NCBI RefSeq assembly: GCF_001488575.1
Contig: NZ_LN831302.1
Location: 2,356,001-2,420,000, forward strand
DNA: 64,000 bases
From: Halobacterium hubeiense
GTDB lineage: Archaea; Halobacteriota; Halobacteria; Halobacteriales; Halobacteriaceae
Reading direction: 5' to 3'
Positions 63,650 to 64,000 of the stretch are shown piece after piece. A program made the translations under genes and the position numbers. The notes beneath the pieces were generated by a model, which worked only from the letters and a program-made list of their open reading frames with translations, was not told where the DNA came from and made no database searches. Within the stretch, counting starts at the first letter, position 1, and every line of letters starts with the position of its first letter.

Positions 63650-64000
63650 ATGAGACGCACCGCAGCCAGCCTCCTCGTCGCAGTGCTCGTGGTGCTCGCC
63701 GGATGCGCCGGCGGCATCGCGGGCCCGAACGGGGAACAGACGGCCGACAGCGAGAACGGGACCGTCCAGTTCTACGTGAGCGACGAACAGAACGCCATCA
63801 GCCAGTTCGAGCACCTGAACGTGACCGTGACGAGCGTCGGGTTCGCGCAGACCGCGGCGGCGAACGCGTCCGGTGATGCCGACGTCGAGTCCGAGAGCGA
63901 GAACGGGCTCGCGGTCAGCGTCGTCGGGAACGTGACCGCCGGCGAGAACGCCACCGTGCTCGTGACCTACGACGGCGAGCCCGTCGAGAACGCCACCGTC
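63650..64000 (+). CDS. Tat lipoprotein with DUF4382-like domain, cut by window end
   Basis: The frame is open to the last base, so only the first 117 residues are seen. The N-terminus MRRTAASLLVAVLVVLAGC has twin arginines and an LAGC lipobox, predicting Tat export and lipid attachment at Cys19. The following segment GTVQFYVSDEQNAISQFEHL and NVTVTSVGF resembles the DUF4382 beta-sandwich seen in archaeal surface lipoproteins. Function is unknown. The phased repeats upstream suggest specific regulation. Confidence 0.82.
   Translation, partial: MRRTAASLLVAVLVVLAGCAGGIAGPNGEQTADSENGTVQFYVSDEQNAISQFEHLNVTVTSVGFAQTAAANASGDADVESESENGLAVSVVGNVTAGENATVLVTYDGEPVENATV

Overview
The window is a stretch of a haloarchaeal chromosome. 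Support comes from very high GC with strong C/G wobble preference, strongly acidic proteins, leaderless genes with a TATA-like box about 25-30 bases before the start codon, archaeal information-processing genes (PCNA, RFC small subunit, Hef, XPD-type helicase, SRP54/FtsY, prefoldin, aIF6, L31e, L39e), and haloarchaeal-only families. Several proteins (for example the DpsA) look closest to Halobacterium-type homologues, but genus is only a guess. No phage, insertion sequence, CRISPR array or rRNA operon was seen; there is one tRNA (Arg, anticodon TCT). It reads as core chromosome, not an accessory island.

Layout. 1-10.8 kb: tRNA methyltransferase, two small hypothetical genes, second RFC small subunit, a secreted protein with an apparent frameshift in its signal peptide, RNase Z, DUF460 protein, zincin-like membrane protein and Hef. 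10.9-16.6 kb: an SAH/MTA deaminase beside S-adenosylhomocysteine hydrolase, then sufU and sufS separated and flanked by palindrome-rich repeats. 16.5-24.4 kb: TPR protein, ThpR, the L39e-L31e-aIF6-prefoldin-FtsY block, an aldehyde:ferredoxin oxidoreductase, then SRP54. 24.4-34.4 kb: membrane proteins, Nudix hydrolase, a split MgtE-like pair, a nucleoside-recognition permease, UPF0201/UPF0200 pair, tRNA-Arg, a tiny zinc-ribbon gene, M29 aminopeptidase, threonine aldolase, an HTH/membrane protein and a phosphoesterase. 34.4-39.7 kb: ZnT9-like transporter, DpsA, XPD-type helicase, then a large nested inverted-repeat element.

39.8-48.9 kb is the metabolic centrepiece: argG-argH followed by lysW-argX-argC-argB-argD-lysK-argF. 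Together these convert glutamate to arginine on a LysW carrier protein; nearly every junction is an overlap or near-overlap. A 35-codon, arginine-rich reading frame with its own promoter and a following hairpin sits in the argG leader. 49-60.4 kb is amino-acid metabolism (thrC, serA, serB, an HpcH-type aldolase, and metY-metX-metY). 60.5-64 kb carries NAD-dependent DNA ligase LigA convergent with PCNA, and the start of a DUF4382-type lipoprotein behind helically phased repeats.

The most interesting non-coding signals are the argG leader, the nested inverted-repeat element at 38.6-38.9 kb with mutually exclusive pairings, the family of hairpin-mosaic repeats at 13.9, 14.7 and 29.4 kb, and several operator-like palindromes. 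No wholly new multi-gene system was identified.
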